The notes under the pieces are model-generated. The model did no database searches. It was not told where the DNA came from and saw only the letters and a list, made by a program, of their open reading frames with translations. The position numbers were made by a program, and so were the translations under genes. Positions 52,801-64,000 of a DNA stretch of 64,000 nt are shown in pieces (within the stretch, counting starts at the first letter, position 1; the number at the start of each line of letters is the position of its first letter). The DNA comes from Plectrocnemia conspersa. Taxonomy: Eukaryota > Arthropoda > Insecta > Trichoptera > Polycentropodidae. Where the stretch lies: NCBI GenBank assembly GCA_009617715.1, contig VTFK01000073.1, forward strand, positions 992,001 to 1,056,000, read 5' to 3'.

Positions 52801-55800
52801 AAGCCACTTCATACATATTAATACAACTCATTTTGAAATGATTTAATTCCCGGAGCAGTACCATATGCTCAATTACAGTTCGGATCGTGTGTACGATCTT
52901 GTACATACCAGGACCATCCGAAAAATTACCATTTTCAAAAGGATAGACCCTGTGAGATTATCCCGGTATTTGTACGTAAACATCGCGAAGGGTGGGCTTA
53001 ACCCAATTTAGCATAGGCCACCGTTCCGAGAGGAAAAGGCCGAGAAAAATATGGAAAACAACGGGCAGATACGTTATGGAAATCAAGTAGATATTATAGG
53101 AAGATAGCAACACCCGAGAGACACATGCTAGCGTGCTTTCTCTATCCTTTGGAGGGCATTTTCACGACTACTTTATACGGAATGGACATACTAATGCATT
53201 AATGTATACTATAACAGAGACAGTCTTACATAAGGCGATGTTCGGAATAGAGCACGTTAAAAATTCAGCACGGAGACATCTCAAAGAAGCTTTCTTGTCT
53301 AAAAGATGACATTCCTGTACATATAATAATATCAAGACGCAAACAAGTAGCGAATGGTAAAAGTTCAAAAAAAAAGAGCGACCCTTGCTACTAATTCGAT
53401 TTCACCACAACGAAGACGCTTATACTTTTGCTAAAGTCCAAAGTAGGACATTGCGTTCTGTGTCACCGTAATAGTTTTGTTTTGTCCGTCCTGTATTACG
53501 ACCGTTAGTAAAATTATCGTCTAATTCAATTACGAATTGTTCGCTGTGTATTAAGGGCGGTAGGTAATGGATTGTAAAAAAGTTACGTAAGCTCGGCTAG
53601 TTGTAAAACTTATTATTGCCCGGCGAAATAAACCCTAATGGGTAATTTCCTTAAGGTTAAGGACCATTAAATTAGGGTAACGCGGAAAGGCGAAAATAAC
53701 ATAATTCAAAAGCAAATTAACGCACAAATTCGCCGAATAGCAAAATTCGTTATTAATAATTAAACGCGTTACGCTTAATGTCCCAACTTTTTAAAATATA
53801 CAATTAACGATAAATATTATGAAACATTAATACAATGTTTTCGGAAATACTTTTAAAATATTAAAATTGAATTAAATATCGAGTTATTATTTTTGTACTT
53901 CTTAATAATGCAAACATTTTATTGATAACAAATTCTGAAATAAACAATTCTTAGTATTTTTTATTTTTCAATAGTATTTAAACACTTAATTAATACAAAC
54001 GTTGGTTACCAAACATAATCATTCTAGAGTCTATGTTGTGAACTATCGTGCTTTTTGAGGCGCAAATCATATTTTAATTACTTATTTGACCACAAATACT
54101 TTCACACATTTATTTTACCATAACATATATATATTAAATTATATATATAAACTCTAACGCTTAAACAACTAACTAGAAGTAAACAAATTTATTTAAGTAC
54201 ATGTAATCAAAATCATCGCTTTGATTTATGTTTACACATAAACATTTAAAATGAGTTTATTAATGATTACAGTTAAGTACTAAAAAATTGTAACATTTTT
54301 TTAATGATAAGACCCAACATATTGAATTGCAATTATTTTATTTCATTAAAAAATTGAAGTAAATAAAAAATATTTATCAAAGATAATATGTTATTTATTT
54401 CTGAATATTAAATTATTTTTTTGTTTGAAATTAGAATACGGTTAAAATATTTATCAAAGATAATATGTTATTTATTTCTGAATATTAAATTATTAAGTAA
54501 CTAAATCGCTTTAAAATAAACACACAGAAATTCCACCATTAAAACTAGAAATATCATAGCTGACACATATCAAAGCATGTTATAAATGTTAGCTGACGCT
54601 TTTTCTGTATTGTACGAACTCACAAAAAAAACATTAAAACACTAAAACTAAAAACAAAATATATCGATAAAAAAATAAAATCATCTGTGGTTTATATTAT
54701 AATAATTTATTTAAGAAAATTAGCTCACAGAAAATTCTTAATGTCATTAAAATGTTGGAAAACAAAAAATTCTTAGAATTGAAAAATTTGATAACGCGTT
54801 CCTGGAATTTGCATTTATTTATAATAAACATCTTTAATGCATACCTATTTTTAAGGTATTTCCCAAACATTTGAAAACCGTTAAAACTCATTTTGATAAA
54901 AAGCCCGACAATTTCGTTTAGTTAATTACCGCCATTTAGTCAAATATTTAAAAAAATAATCCTTATGCGTTGAAAATAATCTTTAGAGAGTGAAATTATT
55001 AAGAAACAGTTTGTCTTCTGCAAAAATCATTTTACAACACGTGAACATATTTGTTTGACAACGCATATATGCGCAAATTTTAATATGAAAAATAGTACAG
55101 TCTTACAGTAAAATTTTCAGTTAGCTCGGGCCGTTTCTTTTTAACTTGTTTTTACGTAAATGAGCGTTAACTATAAATTTTTTTTTTTATCTGTAAACAA
55201 TTAATCAGATCCATCTTAACGTATTCTTGCCCGGTGTGGAGTAGCTTAATACTACTATTTTTTCTTAATTGCAAGTCATTCAAACCAAAGTTATACGAAT
55301 AATATAAAATACACTTTTTAAATTTATGTTTAAAAAATCATATAAAATATAAAATTCTATATCAAATATCAACAAGTAAAGAACACTTTGGAATATTTTG
55401 CTTATCCATTAATCTCGTATATCATTGACTATGATAAAAACCTAAAATTTAAATATAAGCGCCAAATGCCAAATAACATATTGCTTTAGAAGCTAAAAAC
55501 AACATATTAATAGTTTTCGCTCTTTAGTGAAATGTACCTTAATTATCAATAAATTTATTTTTCTTTCGCTTGAATTCTAAATACTTTTTTTATTTTTATC
55601 CTTATTTAGCTAATAACAGATTGTATACATAAAATTGACTATAAAACAGTAACATGTATAGTATATATATAATTTGCATGTTTGTAAAATTATTAATATA
55701 AAATTATTAAAATTGAAGTGATTGAAAAATTGCATAATTTCAAGTATTTCATTGTTCACCTTTAAATTAAAAAAAAATTATATATTCAACAATATTCATA

Positions 55801-57204
55801 AACAATTTAAGAGTTCTTCAAATAAAACATTTTTTTAAATATCTTAGTTATAGATTTTGTAAGCTATAAATAAAAAATACATTTGTTCCTTATATTTTAC
55901 TATTACCAGATTTTAATGAAACATCATAATTTATTAACTTTTAATAATTTATTAACATTGAGTTATTTATTTAAGAATTTACTAAATAAATAGTAAGTTT
56001 ATATTATGTTTAAGATTTAGATAGGTACGTTTCATAAGCAATTATTTTATCAACTTTTAGGGCAAGAGCGAAATAATTATATTATATATAAATAAAAAAT
56101 GTATATTAAAATATATTGTATTGTACTGTAATTTATTATTAAATTTAAAGATAGTCATAAAAAATATATACATTAATCAGATCCCTGAAGTAAACTACTT
56201 GTGTATTAAAATATTGTAGTTGTTTCATTGTAAAATGAAATACTAGTACTTATATTTCTTTCTAGGAACTTTAATCTTTGAGATTTATTTATTTAGGTAC
56301 TAACTTAACACTTTATTCATGGATTTTAAGTGATTAGGCTTAAAAAGATAACGAACAATTAAATAGCAAACGATTTGTTTATTTTGTCTGATAGAAGCTG
56401 TATTTGGGTCAAAATTCAAGCTTTTAATAATGATGCATATTTTTTAATTCTGATATTCTGATATTTTAATATAAAATTTATTTAAAAAATTCAATTTAAA
56501 ATCTCATTGTATATATAAGATAAATACAAAGCATTTTAAAACTTGAATCAATGATATTATTTTATAATATTTAATTTTGATACATAATTAAAAAAAAAAT
56601 GAATTTAAAACTTGAAATTTTCGTAAATAAGTAAAACAATTTTTACAAATACGTTTTATCATTTATAATTCCCTCTTAATGAAAATTAGTCTCTTCAAGC
56701 CAATAATTTTTTTTATCGTATTCACTAAATATAGAAAAATACATTATTTTTTATTTTAAGCGCATACATAAATAATGAAAAATTTCTGTATATAATTTAT
56801 GTTTTAGTTCTAAATTTGTATGCTATTTAGTTTTTAGGCTTAAGCAAATATACTACAGAAACAATATTAAGGTTTATGAATATTATTATTTTAATATTTG
56901 ATATTCTATTATATTTACTGGAAGCTTGTAAGCTTAACATTTTTTCACGTTATTAGATATTTATAATTTTTTTTTTATGATTTCTCTTTTTTACAGCAAC
57001 TCTAATTATGATATATTTATAATCATATATAAAACGGGAGGTATGTTTACTCGAAGAAAAAATATATAATAATATTCAATATTTTAAATGTATTTAAAGT
57101 GGGTTTGATTTTATTTTTAATTTAATAATTATTGATAAATATTATTTATTATTGTGTAATGCAGCTTGATTTTTTTTACAGAAAAAAACGTTTTTGCTGG
57201 TTAG
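43835..57204 (+). CDS. Candidate four-exon microprotein (speculative)
   Basis: Four stretches with good GT-AG signals join in phase: 43835-43857 (MSFNWFL, donor GTATGT), 47878-47955 (KFTKEDNCLLLFCEPGHQ and IKIGINS, donor GTAAGT), 56997-57040 (NSNYDIFIIIYKTG, acceptor TTTTTTACAG, donor GTATGT) and 57182-57204 (KNVFAG and TAG, acceptor after a T8 tract). The total is 168 nt, 55 residues. AATAAA follows at 57421. I recognise no family, and short AT-rich exons like these can arise by chance. The first two introns are about 4 and 9 kb. A fifth exon at 48387-48446 would also fit the phase. Confidence 0.2.
43880..46960. other. AT-rich non-coding DNA
   Basis: No gene, repeat or RNA recognised. Open frames are short and compositional. 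Confidence 0.5.
46978..47630 (-). pseudogene. Unrecognised broken coding remnant
   Basis: Two neighbouring minus-strand frames (47314-47547 and 46978-47301, 77 and 107 codons) are preceded near 47560-47630 by an acidic/Ser-rich stretch reading SDLSESDYILSVREHRSRV. The second frame contains LSSTAKGWMQNSV, EDILSVYTTFCRTHAVDLPE and MLVDKHKNDQYIKICEKK, which looks like real protein composition rather than AT-rich noise. The arrangement suggests a decayed single-exon gene, perhaps a DNA transposon, but I cannot name the family. Confidence 0.4.
47640..48450 (+). other. GC-richer island with 75-codon open frame
   Basis: The frame 48223-48450 has no recognisable domain. A strong pyrimidine-rich acceptor-like site (TTTCCCCTCCTTACAG) ends at 48386 and is followed by an open phase-2 stretch, listed as an optional exon of the candidate microprotein. 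Unique, less AT-rich sequence like the other islands. Confidence 0.3.
48451..49790. other. AT-rich non-coding DNA
   Basis: A 92-codon minus frame (49127-49405) has no features. Nothing else is seen. Confidence 0.45.
49791..49864 (+). repeat. 27-bp direct duplication
   Basis: ACTAAGGAGATAAGTTTTAA GCCCTAT occurs at 49791-49817 and again, with one change, at 49838-49864. A recent short local duplication. Confidence 0.8.
49865..50769. other. AT-rich non-coding DNA
   Basis: Nothing recognised. Confidence 0.5.
50770..51260 (-). other. GC-richer island with 94-codon open frame
   Basis: The minus-strand frame 50793-51077 is rich in Arg and Cys but has no recognisable motif and no clear downstream exon. 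CpG-bearing unique sequence, as in the other islands. Confidence 0.3.
51540..51930 (+). mobile_element. Jockey-type LINE RT relic, internally deleted
   Basis: Broken plus-strand frames read VDQQYGFHPRRFTD (the QxGFRxGRST block), YFQKAFYKVYHELL (DFSKAFDKVxHxLL), FLNGLDSFLQ (LxWIxSYL) and then KMLGFVMRSA (KxLGFIxRxS). The GVPQ and YADD motifs that should lie between the last two are absent, so an internal deletion removed the catalytic core. Stops occur throughout. Confidence 0.7.
51985..52140 (-). repeat. Interspersed repeat R, copy b
   Basis: On the minus strand GGGCAAGAATAAGGAACGC followed by GATCGCGACTCTTTAGG aligns with copy a at 4.5 kb. Upstream on the same strand is unique, less AT-rich sequence up to about 52140. 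Probably the 5' part of an old retroelement. Confidence 0.5.
52141..52800. other. AT-rich non-coding DNA
   Basis: Nothing recognised. Confidence 0.5.
52801..53770. other. Broad GC-richer segment
   Basis: About 1 kb of less AT-rich unique sequence with no long frame (a 66-codon minus frame at 53168-53368 lacks features). No tRNA fold recognised. Function unknown. Confidence 0.35.
53771..54366. other. AT-rich non-coding DNA
   Basis: Nothing recognised. Confidence 0.5.
54367..54494 (+). repeat. 51-bp exact direct duplication
   Basis: The 51-bp unit at 54367-54417 (starting AAAATATTTATCAAAGATAA) is repeated without change at 54444-54494, 77 bases away. Identity over such a length indicates a recent duplication. 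Confidence 0.9.
54495..55194. other. AT-rich non-coding DNA
   Basis: Nothing recognised apart from a featureless 64-codon minus frame. Confidence 0.5.
55195..55700 (+). mobile_element. Jockey-like LINE relic, family 1 copy 3
   Basis: It reads ILTYSCPVWSS, then a block that aligns with copies 1 and 2 through TTTTTTCTTAATTGCAA, ACATATTGCTTTAG, TTAGCTAATAACAGATTG and ACAGTAACATGTATA. As in the other copies, only the last part of the RT and the 3' UTR remain, all in the same orientation. Confidence 0.75.
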
Positions 57205-57640
57205 ATTTGTATTTAAAAAAAATACATAAATAATTTCTTGTGTTTTTAAATTGCTATCGTGTCTCAAAGACTAGAATTAGTAATATTTAAAAATTTTAAT
57301 TAAGACCGGTAAGTTTCACAGATAAGTTTTTTAATATATTTTGATCACACGAATAATTATTGTAATGAATAATTTAAATTACATTGGCCTAGCTTATGCA
57401 TAGTGACATAGTTTAAAGTTAATAAAATATGTGTCGCTGATTTGCATACCTTCAGTCTCGTGTCTCACTATATACTTAGTAGTTGTTGATTGTGTTTACT
57501 TCGTAATCAAAGAAATAAATATTTCAATATCAAAATAATCTCTACCAATTTAAATAATTGATTTTATATTTGAACAAGTAGTACGAAGAAGTAGTTTATT
57601 ACTATCTTTGATAGTCAATAATAAATACACAGCAATTGAA
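55701..57640. other. AT-rich DNA
   Basis: Only the last two candidate microprotein exons and the AATAAA at 57421 stand out; otherwise nothing. Confidence 0.45.
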
Positions 57641-58130
57641 AACAAACGGGTATCAAACTCAAGCCGTGAAAAATATAGCAATAAACCGAGCCGTTCAAAT
57701 AAGCTTTAGTGTTCGGCCCACAGCTGAAATTGCGCTAAAGGTTCGCCGTAACCTCGCCACTTTACACTATACTTCAGCACTATATAAATTAAGGTTATAA
57801 AACGCCCGTACGAATAAAAAGGTTGTTTGCGCCGCGGGGAGGCATTATAAAGCGTGGGTGCAAACACACGATGCATTTTTCATGGCCGAAGAAGGTAACC
57901 GCTTACTTACTAACGCCGAGGGCAAAACCTAGCCTGCGGATCAAAACCCGCCTGCATTTAAATAAAATATTCGCAAAATAAAGGGTTTGTTCAATTGAAC
58001 TCGCTTTGCAATTCACGTCGGCCTTAGCTAGCGCGGGCTGTTAGCATAAGTAGAGGCTTCGACGGGTGAATGGACCGTGGTACTCTCTCTAAAGGCATAA
58101 TCCCAATAATCTCAAAGTGTGTATTTGCAT
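57641..58130. other. GC-richer island
   Basis: CpG-bearing unique sequence with no long frame. A short ATGGCCGAAGAAG/GTAACC start-and-donor pattern at about 57882 is too short to call an exon. Possible regulatory element. Confidence 0.35.
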
Positions 58131-58434
58131 TACGTTTGCGTTAAAAAATAAATATTTAAAATTCACGTATATACAGGTTTGCTAAAGTCTAGATGCTACC
58201 TAAAATAAAAACGTTTGCAATCTTTAATTAAAACCATTTAAATTAAAGATTTTAATCAAAAATTTTTAATTTTGATATACAATATTCAATATCTATATTG
58301 TATACTTCTAATGGAATAGTTCATTCTCATAAAAATAACGTAATCATTGGTTCTTTTATTGCATCAGCAACATCCTCAGTTCGTTATTACAAAATTGCTT
58401 AATTTTTTTTGGAACGCTTTTCTTTTATCACATG

Positions 58435-58734
58435 TCATAATAGGAAAGCATACAGATCGTATGTATTTGCTATAAAAGTAGCACGTATCTGAGCACGTGT
58501 TTTGGAGGTGGTGCTCAAATAGGAGATGAGGCGTAAGTCCAGGGTCGAAATGTCCGTGGAGTAAAGTACTAGTTCAAGCGTCGAGTCGTAGTGGAGTTGA
58601 GTGTGTATAGTCATTTTTTGTGGTGCGTTATATACAACGTCGTGCTTATAAGCCGCATACACACCCCGCACGTTAGAGGGGATTGTAAAAATGCAGGCAT
58701 ACTTATTGACGGCTGCTAGGTCCGCGGGCACCAT
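58435..58734 (-). CDS. Possible 99-residue protein, unrecognised
   Basis: A complete minus-strand frame starts MVPADLAAVNKYACIF and contains IPSNVRGVYAAYKHD and TIHTQLHYDSTLEL. Codon third positions are far more GC-rich than the surrounding DNA, and the amino-acid composition is protein-like. It has no signal peptide, membrane segment or motif that I know. It lies in a GC-richer island, so the open frame may simply reflect composition. Confidence 0.25.
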   Translation of the reverse strand: MVPADLAAVNKYACIFTIPSNVRGVYAAYKHDVVYNAPQKMTIHTQLHYDSTLELVLYSTDISTLDLRLISYLSTTSKTRAQIRATFIANTYDLYAFLL

Positions 58735-59884
58735 TAGCGGGACGCGCGTGTATTATTTTATTTTTTTCATCAGTATTAAGCCTTTAATATCAACTTGAAT
58801 CGAAAAGAGTAACTTTTAGAGAATATGGCAGCTGCCTAATAGTTAAAACCATACAAATCAAATTCTTTATATTTTTGTTGCTACATAATTCTTCGTTTAT
58901 AAGAGACAGGCATTTTACTAGATATTTATCAACATTACCAATATTTTTTTTAAATTACGCAAGATTATATTAAATAGTTTGCCTTAATAAAATGTAAAAT
59001 ATGTTATATTAAAATAATTAATATGTCGTAAATTGTCTAATTTTAATAATGCCTACATAAAAAATGTTTGATATAATTTATTGCAAGCTGTTGTTTATAG
59101 ATATATGTGCATATAAAAATTCCAATAATAGTTTAATCGATAAAAAACTAAAATATAACTTTGTATTTTATTTTATAATTATTTCAATTCATATTCGCCC
59201 ATTACATTTTGACTTAAAAAATAACAATTATTATTTCAAGGTACTTCTTCGATTAAGTCCTATTTCTATTATCAGATTCTCGTAATTTTCAAGACGTCAA
59301 AAATACGAAAGCAATTTGACATAATGTATATTTACATAAAATATAAATAAACTTGATAGAGAAGTCATATGAAAGCAAGAAAGCAAAACGCAAAAAAAAG
59401 AGTAACGCCACTGTATAAATAGATCTCATTTTTTCTTAGAAAATGAAACAAGAAAGTCTTTTGGATATACATATATATATATTGGAGTATTTTATCTGTT
59501 GTTTCATTTCAATCAAATGTGTTGCCTTTTTCTGTTGTATGGACGCGAAACACTGTTTTTTTTCTCTTCCATTTTATGTCTGAATAACATTAAAAATTTA
59601 TTAAATGCTATAAATAAAATACTTTATTATCTAACCGACACTGAAAATTACGCTTATGCCTTCGTAGTTTGCGCACCCACGAAAATCTATAATCTATATT
59701 CTGTACCATAAGCTTCTTAAATATGATTTGATTGACTGGAATCTCAGCGAAGCAAAGTTATTCTTTTTGTTCAAGCGGATTCAAATTTGTTTTAGATATA
59801 ATACAAATAAAAATACAAATACAAATACGTGAAACACTTTCATTGACATGTTTAGCGACTTTTAATTGCTCGCTTAGAATACCT
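58735..59884. other. AT-rich non-coding DNA
   Basis: Two plus-strand frames of 73 and 70 codons (59064-59285 and 59499-59711) have no features. Nothing else is seen. Confidence 0.45.
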
Positions 59885-59940
59885 TAAAGAGTCAGGATCG
59901 CATCCTTTATTCTTCCCGCCGCGTCTTTAACTTATTTGTA
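59885..59940 (-). repeat. Interspersed repeat R, copy c (fragment)
   Basis: On the minus strand GGGAAGAATAAAGGATGCGA followed by TCCTGACTCTTTAAGG aligns with copy b. Only about 50 bases are recognisable. Confidence 0.45.
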
Positions 59941-60234
59941 AATTTTATTAAGTTACGATTGTCAGATTTGTAATAAAATATATCTTGACTATTGTGACAT
60001 CACGATGGTTTTAATTTAAATAAATAAATATATATGTACATATACATTTCTGATCAGCTTTCGTGGACTGCGAAGTCATAGCAAAAAGCGTCGTTTAATC
60101 ATTAATTAGGCAGTCGGAACAGATAGCACCGATTCTGTCTGCACGCTTGTTTGACTGTAACCTATTTTCTTGATCTTGAACGGCATACCACAACTTGGTC
60201 TTAACAACTAAATCCATACAAATTATTAGCATTT

Positions 60235-60310
60235 ATTGTATATAGTATTGACTCAAATTGTAACAATAATTGATTCCAGAACTGATCCCTGTGGCGCACC
60301 TTAATCATAT
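60235..60310 (-). mobile_element. LINE RT fragment with GAPQGS motif
   Basis: The minus strand reads GAPQGSVLESIIVTI, matching the GAPQGSVLSPLLFxI block of Jockey-clade RTs. The expected upstream KAFD and downstream YADD blocks are not readable, so only this short remnant is supported. Confidence 0.5.
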
Positions 60311-60399
60311 TATATTACAACTTTAACCTTCAAAACCGAATGCAACCAAACTCTTGTAAGCACACGTATCACATTGCGATAATTCCCAAATTTATTTCA

Positions 60400-60900
60400 C
60401 AGCATCTTGTATATTGACCGCATTCGTAGTTATCCGACAAAACGATGTTGAGCCCACGGGCCGGATACAACTCCCCAGGCGGTACATTAAGCCCGCGGTC
60501 CACCGCGAATGAGCCCATAAAGGCTCACTTGGACCCATTGCATAGCCTTCGAAGCCTTTAAAAATATTATCGAGCCCCGAGCTCCGAATAAAACGCTTAT
60601 ACTTCGCTTTTTATTGCGGACGCGTAAAAACATCCAGGCGTTATGTTGTGCCACGATGAAGACCCAGAAATGATACGTTTTGTATTATATTATTTTTCTC
60701 GGTGCCGTTGTTACGTAATTCAATATTTTTGATCGCTTTTCGCGAGATCGAAATTGGGGTAAGGAAAGACCCCACTCTAACACTGGACGGTGATTAGATC
60801 ACATCGGCCGACTTCGAAATAGTTTAGCGCCGATGAAACGAAGCAAATTGCGACTTTCAGCCAGTGAATAAATTCAATTTAACGTTTTGGTTTACGTGAA
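60400..60900. other. GC-richer island
   Basis: Among the most GC-rich parts of the window. No open frame, RNA fold or repeat recognised. Confidence 0.35.
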
Positions 60901-62677
60901 CAACCAACTTCTCAAACTATGTATGCCCTATTATTAGGAAATTCGATTATAGATGAAGTATACAGTCAATAAACCAATTAATCTATGTGTACAGTTTTAT
61001 AATAATATTTAAATAAAACTCATTTGAAAACGTTTAATACTCTATTGTAAAATTAAGCTGGGCTATTTTACTAGAGAAATATTTTGAAAATGTGTGGATT
61101 GCCATAATAAAATATGACAAAAAAATTATATTTTACAATAATATAACTCTATGCAAATAATTGCATTTCATTCTACAATTTGAAAAATCTCTGAATCAGT
61201 GATCGGCAAAGATCTTGCGTAAATATGTTTATTGTCACGATTAAAATGGTTGTTTACATTTTTATATTAAAATTTTTTAAGTATTTTTCAAAATTATATC
61301 ATCATAAAAATATTAAAGAGAATAAGAAAATTCCTTGTATTCTTATTTCTTGATTGTTTTCCGTATTATTATGATTTATGATAAGACTAATATAACATCT
61401 TAAACGTTTCAGAGTAAACATTACATAATAAACAAATTATTTTACATTCGTATTTCTTGATATTCAAGTTATCAAAAACATGATTCCGTAAATAGAATAT
61501 CTATTGTTCCCTCACGTTACCATTGTATTTGCCAATAGATAGGGATAACATACAATAACATGTTATATTTCTATGGTTGTCAATCTCTGAAAGGTTTCGA
61601 TTTAGTATAAGCAATTGTTCTTAACATCCGGCGTGTAGAAATAATCCTAAAGGAATTGTGCACTATATCCAGTTTATGTAAATCTAATACATTATTTAAA
61701 AGACAATAGTGTTCCTTTATATTTGTTCAAATCGAAAGGTAAAGAATTCTCGATTAGGTGTAACCTTTCCTGCAAACATGTTTTTATTGCCGGAAAGGCT
61801 TCACCTAGCTCTTGCACAAAGATACTAAATGGTAGTTAACAGCAACGTTAAAGGGCTAATAAACTTTTTTTATATAAATAATGAATACCTTATTTATGTT
61901 AGCCTATATTTGTAAAAAAAGGTTACTTTGTGCGTAGTATAAAATTAAAATAAATTATTTAAAATTCGTGTACGATTAGTAAAATATATACTAGATGTGA
62001 CTGGCAGTGATATAAAAAACTAACAGTATTTTTATATTCATGATTTATTATTTGATCACTTTGATAATATTATTTTGAACATTTGTTTTGAGTAAAATGT
62101 TTATCTCAATCATTTTTCCATGTATAAAAATATTTTATATAATGTTTATTGAACAAATATTAAAAATCCATTTTCAATTTCAATTGGCAATTTTATATAT
62201 CTGTTGCACGCAAAATTTTTGACGCAAAAGTTATTAATTCTTATAAATTTGTACATCCCGATTGCCAATAAAAATTTATCAGTAAAAATATGTGGTATTT
62301 TAAAATTATAATAAAAAATATATGTTTAGTAACTACTGTGATGCGAAGCTGTAAACTTGAGCTAAAGTGAATATTAAGAGATAAATAAATAACATTTTGT
62401 CAATATATTGTTTTCAGCTAATTACAAAGCTACTAATTATATATAATTAATAACCAACTGCTAATTGTTATTTATTGACAATAAATTATTAATATCATTA
62501 GCGTTTTGTATAAAGGTCATTAATTGTTTATTTAAAAAGTTGAAATATAATATAAGCAATTACTATGGCCATTATTAGAACACTTTAACGTATCAAAATT
62601 ATAACACAAATAAATATGTTTAAGAATAAAAAAAAAAAAGATCATAACATTTCTATATTTGTGCCACATCATGTAGT
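60901..62677. other. AT-rich non-coding DNA
   Basis: Nothing recognised. Confidence 0.5.
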
Positions 62678-62986
62678 TTAAGTATTAAACAAGTACCACA
62701 TACTCAATCTAAAGATACCCACATACAAAGTTACATCGATTCTCAACAGTACATCAAAGAACTCGCGACAATCTCTAAAGTATTTACACCAAAGGGATTT
62801 TCCATCCCTCGATATACATATTATCGTTCCGCTTTGTTGTTTCCGTACGAAGGTCTTTATTAACAAAGATTGTTTCTGCACTAATAAAGGCTTCATTAGC
62901 TCTACGTCAAATTGGAATGGAATTAATTTTCGGAAGTTTGGCATGTTGCTACGGTTAGCGGATAATAAGTGCGCGGCTTTCCTCCA

Positions 62987-63017
<31 letters not shown>

Positions 63018-63135
63018 CATCGCTCTCTTTGATATAAAGTAATTCAGCGGAAATTTGCGATAAAACATTCTACAAATCTAGTGTGCGGTCTCAAGCTTTC
63101 CAATATTGCCTAAATATAACGTGAATAACATTGTA
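62678..63135 (+). promoter_or_regulatory. GC-richer island with (TC)n tract, possible promoter
   Basis: A (TC)n run at 62988-63010 is followed by TATAAAG at 63033-63039, then about 100 bases to the ATG of the candidate first exon. GAGA/CT tracts are common near insect promoters. The minus strand also has an 88-codon frame (62678-62944) without recognisable features. Confidence 0.3.
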
Positions 63136-63211
63136 ATGAATCATCCAAGTTTGATGTATTTTATTTTTATTATGTTAAGTCTATACCAAAAATCCAATTA
63201 CGATACAACAG
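63136..63211 (+). CDS. Candidate first exon of a secreted or membrane protein (partial)
   Basis: The ATG opens a frame reading MNHPSLMYFIFIMLSLYQKS, a short N-region followed by a hydrophobic core, as in a signal peptide. It ends after NYDTT at CAG/GTAGGG, a fair donor in phase 1. The next exon would lie inside or beyond the last 790 bases; I did not find a convincing acceptor there. Support comes from the promoter-like island upstream, but 25 codons in AT-rich DNA can easily be chance. Confidence 0.25.
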
Positions 63212-64000
63212 GTAGGGAATATTTGCGGTTAAATAAGGCATTTATTTTATTTTGAATATTAATATAAGGGTCTGATTTTCACTTGGAGCTTAAATTTATC
63301 ATGAATTTTTAAAATTAAAATTTAATACGCATAGTCATAGTAAGCTCTCTAATCAGACCAGGTAACTATTCTTACAGATATGATATAATTTTTAAATGAA
63401 AAACCTTCTTTTCAATTCAATAAAAAATAAAGTATATTTTGGTCTAAAATAGTGCAAAAATTAAAATATTTATTATTCACACAAATATTAAATTTTTGAA
63501 TCACAACGAGCTAAGTAAAATATATTAAAAAATAATTCATTACTTCATTTTTAATTATTGGCTATGAATAAATAATTTAAAAACGTTAATATGATACGGA
63601 TGTCATGATAAATTTTATATGGAGTTTATGTACTTTATATTGTGTCTTAAAACGTAATATACGAGCATAAATTTCAGCTTATGAATATTATATACGAACA
63701 TGGTATAATGCGTATTCGCCGACTAATAAATGCAGATTTTTTCCAACCGCCTCGTAATATATATACAAACACATGCAGATAGCATCAATTATCTAAGCAA
63801 GTACACTTATCTGTCACATTAAGAGGAATGTATAGCTTTTCGAAATTTGCTTGTCTGGCAGCGACTGAGGGGTTGAAGAACATTGAATAATAACTCAAAG
63901 TGTAATAGTCCTTTTAAGTCGTAGTTAAAATAACTATTAAGACAAATTTCAGCAAAACAATAAATAAAAGATAATATTAAGTGACAAGTTTAACATTTAA
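63212..64000. other. AT-rich DNA at the window edge
   Basis: No gene recognised. If the candidate first exon is real, this is its intron. Confidence 0.45.

Noticed and set aside
57882..57900. ATGGCCGAAGAAG followed by GTAACC as a first exon
   Set aside because: Only four complete codons and a weak donor; no downstream exon identified.
58209..58256. AATCTTTAATT / AATTAAAGATT palindrome
   Set aside because: Eleven-base AT-only arms are expected by chance in DNA of this composition.
1..64000. CRISPR arrays, bacterial operons, rRNA genes
   Set aside because: None seen; the spliced channel gene and the retroelements show this is nuclear animal DNA.

Overview
The window is a strongly AT-rich stretch of animal nuclear DNA, almost certainly from an insect. 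The support for this is one spliced pickpocket-type (DEG/ENaC) channel gene with short GT-AG introns, insect-type mobile elements (a mariner relic and several Jockey/CR1-type LINE relics) and a MITE-like element carrying degenerate TTAGG/CCTAA-like motifs. The order cannot be fixed from the sequence. The scattered GC-richer islands in an AT-rich background would suit Hymenoptera, but this is a weak guess.

The only gene I can reconstruct with confidence lies at 33131-41221 on the plus strand. Nine exons with consistent splice phases give a 474-residue channel subunit with an intracellular HG motif, TM1, a 12-cysteine extracellular domain and a TM2 carrying the GxS filter. A poly(A) signal follows the stop.

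Region by region: 1-4.9 kb holds two relics of one Jockey-like LINE family, a GC-richer island, a hairpin and a fragment of a three-copy repeat. 4.9-12 kb holds a dead mariner transposase, a Jockey fragment and a relic of a second LINE family. 12-20 kb is nearly featureless AT-rich DNA. 20-25.8 kb holds a striking 69-nt-armed inverted repeat, a Jockey fragment, a GC-richer island, a second long hairpin and a MITE. 26-33 kb is a retroelement cluster, all on the minus strand: a 5'-truncated LINE with a (TAAA)n tail abutting an older Jockey relic, then a second copy of that Jockey family ending just upstream of the channel gene. After the channel gene, 41-64 kb is mostly AT-rich non-coding DNA with GC-richer islands, more LINE relics (51.5, 55.2 and 60.3 kb), short direct duplications, and two weak gene candidates. 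These are a possible four-exon microprotein (43835-57204) and a possible signal-peptide first exon at the right edge (63136-63211).

No tRNA, rRNA or CRISPR array was recognised. Apart from the channel gene, genes here are either relics or unproven candidates. No cooperating gene set or clearly new system is visible; the most unusual structures are the long inverted repeats and the candidate microprotein.
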